The notes beneath the pieces are model-generated. The model did no database searches and was not told the DNA's origin. It worked only from the letters and a program-made list of their open reading frames with translations. From positions 1 to 64,000 of the forward strand of contig JAOTON010001132.1 of assembly GCA_034440635.1 (NCBI GenBank): a DNA stretch of 64,000 bases. The letters run 5' to 3'. This DNA is from Lepas anatifera. Lineage: Eukaryota; Arthropoda; Thecostraca; Lepadidae. Within the stretch, counting starts at the first letter, position 1. Every line of letters begins with the position of its first letter. Of this stretch, positions 59,604 through 64,000 are shown in pieces. Made by a program: the position numbers and the translations under genes.

Positions 59604-59690
59604 CGCAGTGGTCTAGTGGTTAGAGGTCCTGTCTCGTGATGAGGGGTGCGCGGGTCGAATCCGGGGTTGACTGCGGGATATTTACTATTT
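59604..59690 (+). mobile_element. tRNA-derived SINE head
   Basis: GGCGCAGTGGTCTAGTGGTT (box A region), then a stem-loop and GGGTCGAATCCGGG (box B). The acceptor stem is not closed. It fits a SINE head or tRNA pseudogene, not a working tRNA. Confidence 0.55.
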
Positions 59691-59849
59691 ATTTCAAAGA
59701 AAAGAATGATGGCACTGATCTACAGGCTTATGAAGAGATACATTGAGAATGAAATATGGCTGATTTCAGCACATTGTCATGCGGCTCTCCTGCGCCGGTG
59801 GGAGGTTATCCCAGGTCGCAGACCGGGGTTGCGTATGAGGCCACTCCTT

Positions 59850-59996
59850 AGTCCGCGAAAAAGATTATCGATATGTCCGTCATCTCGCTATCAGAATAGT
59901 AACAGGAGCATTCCAAGCTTCACCCATAATAAGCATGCTAGTGGAAATTAGTGAAATACCGCTACAAATGCGCAGTAAGATACTCGCTTTGCATTA
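59850..59996 (+). pseudogene. LINE RT thumb fragment (continuation of 53690-54370)
   Basis: RYVRHLAIRIVTGAFQASPI and EISEIPLQMR follow naturally on the text ending near 54300 (family order: YGC...LR..TGAFRTSP...E....PL..R). It is separated from it by about 5.5 kb of other repeats. Confidence 0.6.
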
Positions 59997-60001
59997 AGCC
60001 A

Positions 60002-60458
60002 TTAAAAGGAATGTGGCACCTTTAGAACGTGATTTTAACTGAGATAGCCAAGTTGTAAAGCAAATCGGAAAACCAGGTGCTCTATATATCATTTGTCTTG
60101 GAACTCGATTTTTCCGTAGAAAAAAACTAAAACCTACCCGAAATGTACCTCTCATGTACCTCTCGCCAGGCGGCCATTGTTGTGAGCTGCTGGTGTGACG
60201 ACATATGCTGACATCACGATGAGCATCAGCCAATCGAAGCCCTTGAAGTGTTTCGAGTATGGTAGTGGTTGCCAGATCATGACATCATCCAGAGGCAGAT
60301 ATTTATTCATTTTTCTAGAGGAGTATTTTAAAAATAAAAGCATTGAGCTTGCTGTACATTTTTCAGAAAAATCATGAGTGGTTTCATTATTTTCGGCTAA
60401 AAGTACGCCTAATTACACAAAATTCCAGGATTTTACCAAGGTGCCACGTTCCCTTTAA
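60002..60458 (-). mobile_element. TTAA-flanked MITE inserted in the LINE
   Basis: It starts TTAAAAGGAATGTGGCACC and ends GGTGCCACGTTCCCTTTAA. The interior is the reverse complement of 34978-35488. It lies between the thumb and RNase H parts of the LINE, so it is younger than the LINE. Confidence 0.85.
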
Positions 60459-60639
60459 AATAAGTCACCAACACGCCCCACATACCAAACATTTTTTTTT
60501 TGGCGACGCCTACCTCAGTCAGATAAGACAGTGGCTCGCGTTTTGCAACCCGTCACCAGGGAGTGAGAGTCTGTGCCTGGCTGGCACAGGCTGGTATCGA
60601 CAGCAATCTCGTCGAACCACATGAAGCAGCTGTTATTGA

Positions 60640-61035
60640 ACCATAGCTCATCTCGACAGTTAACACGAACACAACCTACGCCAACAAAGCAAAAATTTGC
60701 CTCCTGAACCGACGCGCCAGTATTTTATGAACTTGCTTGCGGAGCCGTTCGAAAACCATGTCTGTTTCTATATAGACGGTTGCAAAAGAAAGTGACAATG
60801 GCACAGGGCGTGCATTTGTTGGTGACGATGTTGAGAAGTTTTCTAGTTTGCCTTACGAAGGATCCATTTTTACTTCAGAGCTGTACTCCATTTTTTTTGC
60901 TGTTTGGACCAGGTGTCTAAGCTGATGGTGAGGAAGTTTGCGATTTTTACCGATTCGCTGTCTTATCTGCAGACATTGAAGCCATTTTATTTCTATAATG
61001 CGTCGTCACCTTGGCAGGCCATGCTGAAGATGACT
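60640..61035 (+). pseudogene. LINE RNase H domain fragment
   Basis: Around 60766 the text reads YIDGCKRKSDNGTGRAFV, then LPYEGSIFTSELYSIFFA, then FTDSLSYLQTL. These are the D-G-S/C, E-L-x-A/S-I and T-D-S-x-S motifs of retroelement RNase H. One or more stops and frame changes are present. It completes the + strand LINE. Confidence 0.7.
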
Positions 61036-61044
61036 GGATCTTCT

Positions 61045-62560
61045 GTGTGCACTGATTAGTCCAGTAGGAAGACACAGGCAGTTTGGATGGCTACCATCTC
61101 AGCATGAAAACTCGAGCAGAGCGAGCCTGCTGGTCGCCTGAGCTCATGCTGGGCTCTGTCTGGTGACTCGATGAAGACCCAGCTCCCCCGCTCGTGACCC
61201 CTCCGTGCACTGACCCGTCGGTCCACACCCATGTGGCACATTGAGTCAGGGAAGCGAGGTGGGGGAGAGCTACTCGCTTCTTCCGGACAGGTGGCGCTCC
61301 TGATGTCAGTGGGCCCACGTCTAGTTGAAATGTGACTCACTCTCCTGATACCCACAGTGGAAGACGTCGAGGAAGGAAAGACTCGATGGGGAGGGAGATG
61401 CCTGCTTGATCCCACATGTCTTTGCCCACCTGCCGCCACCCGGTCACCGAGGAGAGTCGAGAGGGGCGCTGTCGCCTCCGCACGTCTTCACAGAGGGTCT
61501 TCAGGCGGCAGGGTATGGAATTTCACCAGCAGTCGGGTCGCGAGTACCCCCTTCTGGCCACTACGCGGGGAGTCTTAACTCGGCTGGGAGTGGAGTGGGT
61601 GCATCCTGTGATGATACGCGCCGACGCTCTCATTTTGCGTTCCAGCAGCTCGACATAAAATGGCGGTGTGGCGTGGAGCCACGCTGCGGCCGCTTACTCC
61701 ATCGCTCCTCTCACGTAGCCAGTAGCGACGGTTCGGAGGTGCTGTTCGTGCAGCCCCCAGTTGCAGCCGGACAGTTGACGTAGGTGGGAGATGCGGGGGT
61801 GGACCTTCTCCCACAGTCTCTTACAGTGTGGACCGAAATGGAGGAGCCGATCGATGGTGACGCCAAGTAGCTGTAGGGTGTCTCCAGCAGTGACAGACTT
61901 CCCGTCGACCTTAAAATTGAAGGGATCGGCGTCTCTGGCCCACTGGGACATCACCAGTACTTGGATCTTGGCTCCTGATACCACCATTTTGTGCTGTCGG
62001 GTCCACTTCATGAGGGTGCCAGCAGCAGCTTTATTGCGCCCGGTCCTTGGCGACTTGGATGTTGTTGCCCGTGCAGAGAGCCGCCGTATCATCGGCGTAC
62101 ATGTGAGGGAGCATCCGGGAACCGCGCAGAGTGCTTCTACCAGCCGAGCCGCCCATACAAAATAAAACTGGCGATAAGACACTTCCTTACGGCAGGCCAG
62201 TTCGGAAAATGCGCTCACTGGAAAGCACACCATTTAGTTCCACCTGGACTCTTCGGTCCCGGAGTCACTGCCGAATCCAGGCCACCGTGCAATTTGACAG
62301 CCCCATCTACAGCAGGCGAACGCGTAGCAGGTGGTGGTCCACTACGTCGTACGCGTGCGCGAAATCAAACGCGACGAGGACGTATTTCTGCGCGGTCTGT
62401 CCATCGGGAGGGCGGCTGTGTCTCGATTTGGGCATGCACAGTGCACGCTCACCTCTTCTCTTAAATGAGTCCTGAACTTGACCTGAAGGCGATGGTTGAT
62501 GGTATAAGTGGATGGTCAGTGGCAAAATATACTCGTTTTATCAATCTGAATGGTCTTTTC
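61045..62560 (-). pseudogene. Second LINE, RT plus RNase H, minus strand
   Basis: In minus-strand order: VLVAFDFAHAYDVVDHHLL (RT motif A, near 62380-62330), HMYADDTAALC (catalytic YADD, near 62100), TLQLLGVTIDRLLHFGPHC and a thumb HLRQLSGCNWGL (to about 61700), then WTDGSVHGG and FHAEMVAIQTA of RNase H (61230-61060). The order RT then RNase H fits the I group. Frames change several times, so it is inactive. It abuts, tail to tail, the + strand LINE ending at about 61035. Confidence 0.75.
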
Positions 62561-63523
62561 ACTTCGATCTGAACACTGCACATGATCATTAAACGTGCAA
62601 ATTACAGCCAATAAACGAAAAAAAGTTATCAATTTATCAAGAGAGTACTTGGATACGTTGAAACAGTTTTCTTTTTACTCTAGTAGGGCCCATTTATGTC
62701 ACAAATCACACATGCCTATGGCATGATCTATTTCAGCATTCAATCACATGGCTACCGAAATTCTCTTAACACCTCCGAAATTTCACGCACAAGAGCAATT
62801 CTCCCATGCTGATGAATTGAAGAATATAGATAAAGGTCGATGGAAAATGCCCACATACTTCATTCTGTGTTTATCTTAACGTTTCATCTTCCCTTATATC
62901 TCCTTGAGTCTGCCATCTGGTTCAAACATTATTTTTTAGGAGCAATTAATAATGTGGGTTAAAGTCCGGCTTGTGTTTCCTACAACTTAAAAGCTTTTCC
63001 GCTGAGGTAATTTTCTTGGACAGCGCACAGGCCAGGTTCACACTCGCTGCGATTATTTTCAATGTCCTCTCACCATTATCTTACGAATCTTGGCCACGTG
63101 GAAAGGCAAAATGATGCTTATCATATTTGGTATTAAAATAAACTTAACCCCTCTTCACTAATAGAAAAAATCCCCAGATATGTACCTTTATGTTCAGCTG
63201 TTGCATCTTCCCAAGTGTCTTGAATTTCTCCATGACCTAGTGGCAGTTACAGATTTTTCAAGAGATGCCGAAAAAAGTGTGGACTGAACTGTTTAGCAAT
63301 TCATTGTTTCAAATATCACGCCAAATAGGCATCTTGCTTGGCTGGTACAAACTGTTATGGCTGGGAGAGGGTGGGATAGGACGTTGTTAAAAATACGATC
63401 CACCAATATGACGGCAACCGGAAACCGAATACCATAGGCGCCCTTTGGGTGAAAAGTTGATGGTAAAGTGCCCACTTTGAGGCTCCGCGTTTCCCCCCAC
63501 CTTACTAAAATTCTAGATCCGCC
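62561..63523. other. Gene-free AT-rich stretch
   Basis: No gene, array or recognised element was found. Near 63490-63523 a second 'tagatccgccc' suggests the end of another MITE directly left of the next element. Confidence 0.35.
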
Positions 63524-63796
63524 CATACGCGGATCCAGGGGGCAAAGGGGAGGGGCAGATGCAGCCCCCAATCGATCCTCGGCGCCCCTGAAATGGTCAC
63601 GGCGCCCCCTGAAAGGTCGATGGCACTCGCTTGAAGTGGCGCTTCCCACTCTCCCCCAGGATGCGAAATCGGTGCTCACCGATAGGATTTTACGCCCACC
63701 TGGTAGGTTTTTCCGGTCAAAAGTGGCGCCCCCTGCTCCGGATGGCGCCCCCCGGGAAGGTGCTCCCTCCGATTGGCAATCCTGGATCTGCCTATG
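63524..63796 (+). mobile_element. hAT-type MITE with near-perfect TSD
   Basis: The ends CATACGCGGATCCAGG and CCTGGATCTGCCTATG; the flanks gatccgcc and gatccgtc match in 7 of 8 bases. The interior is the 'ggcgccccctgaaa' family text. The last 200 bases of the window show no feature. Confidence 0.85.
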
Positions 63797-64000
63797 GATC
63801 CGTCACTGTTCAAGAGCAAACAATTCACAGGAAAAGCAGGAAGATATCAAATGTTAGTGGGGAGTGGTGCGGCCAAGATAATTGATGATGCTAACAAATT
63901 GTTTAGTTATGTGGATAAAATAATTGGGTCGCCACACGGGATTGGAAGGGGACTCCTGCATTCTTATGAGATGGGCAGTGTGCTTAAAATATATCGTCAA

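Noticed and set aside
59604..59690. Functional tRNA gene on the plus strand
   Set aside because: Boxes A and B are present but the acceptor stem does not pair and the anticodon stem is poor.

Overview
This is nuclear DNA of a multicellular animal, most likely an invertebrate. Its genes have GT-AG introns, GC-rich exons in AT-richer surroundings, tRNA-derived SINEs, non-LTR retrotransposon debris, and many short DNA transposons (MITEs) and minisatellites. There are no operons, bacterial ribosome sites or CRISPR arrays. The protein sequences and compact introns would suit a crustacean (a barnacle, for instance), but that is an impression and not shown by the sequence.

Layout. A decayed C2H2 zinc-finger remnant (about 1.95-2.45 kb) lies before a DHRS7-type short-chain dehydrogenase whose coding part is a single exon (3000-3971, +). 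Next is a six-exon gene on + (5674-14604) whose N-terminus and a central R-x3-Y-x3-W-x5-PG motif point to the centriolar protein HYLS1; its last exon abuts a 34-bp minisatellite. On the - strand, 22258-17162 holds NCKAP1 (Hem/Kette/Nap1, a WAVE-complex subunit) in only two coding exons, with one extra G that breaks the last 53 codons. The + strand from 27402 to 45307 carries a complete 17-exon VPS39 gene (HOPS complex, 891 codons, every junction in phase). From 45.3 kb to the end I find no convincing host gene. That part holds SINEs, hAT-type MITEs with 8-bp target duplications, TTAA-flanked MITEs, a LINE split by a roughly 5.5-kb insertion carrying inverted repeats, and a second, opposite-strand LINE fragment with RT and RNase H.

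The genes look like independent housekeeping loci (lipid/steroid-type redox, centriole, actin nucleation, endolysosomal tethering), not a pathway cluster.

The most unusual signal is that tandem duplications sit on exon-intron junctions. In VPS39, the exon 4 acceptor is the edge of a 35-bp array, the exon 15 donor is repeated about 12 times at 40-bp spacing, and the acceptors of exons 6 and 17 are each duplicated once. In the HYLS1-like gene an array ends at the last acceptor. These arrays place rows of decoy splice sites next to real ones. Two single-locus indels in otherwise well-conserved coding exons (12367-12373 and 17323-17325) are more likely consensus errors than real mutations.
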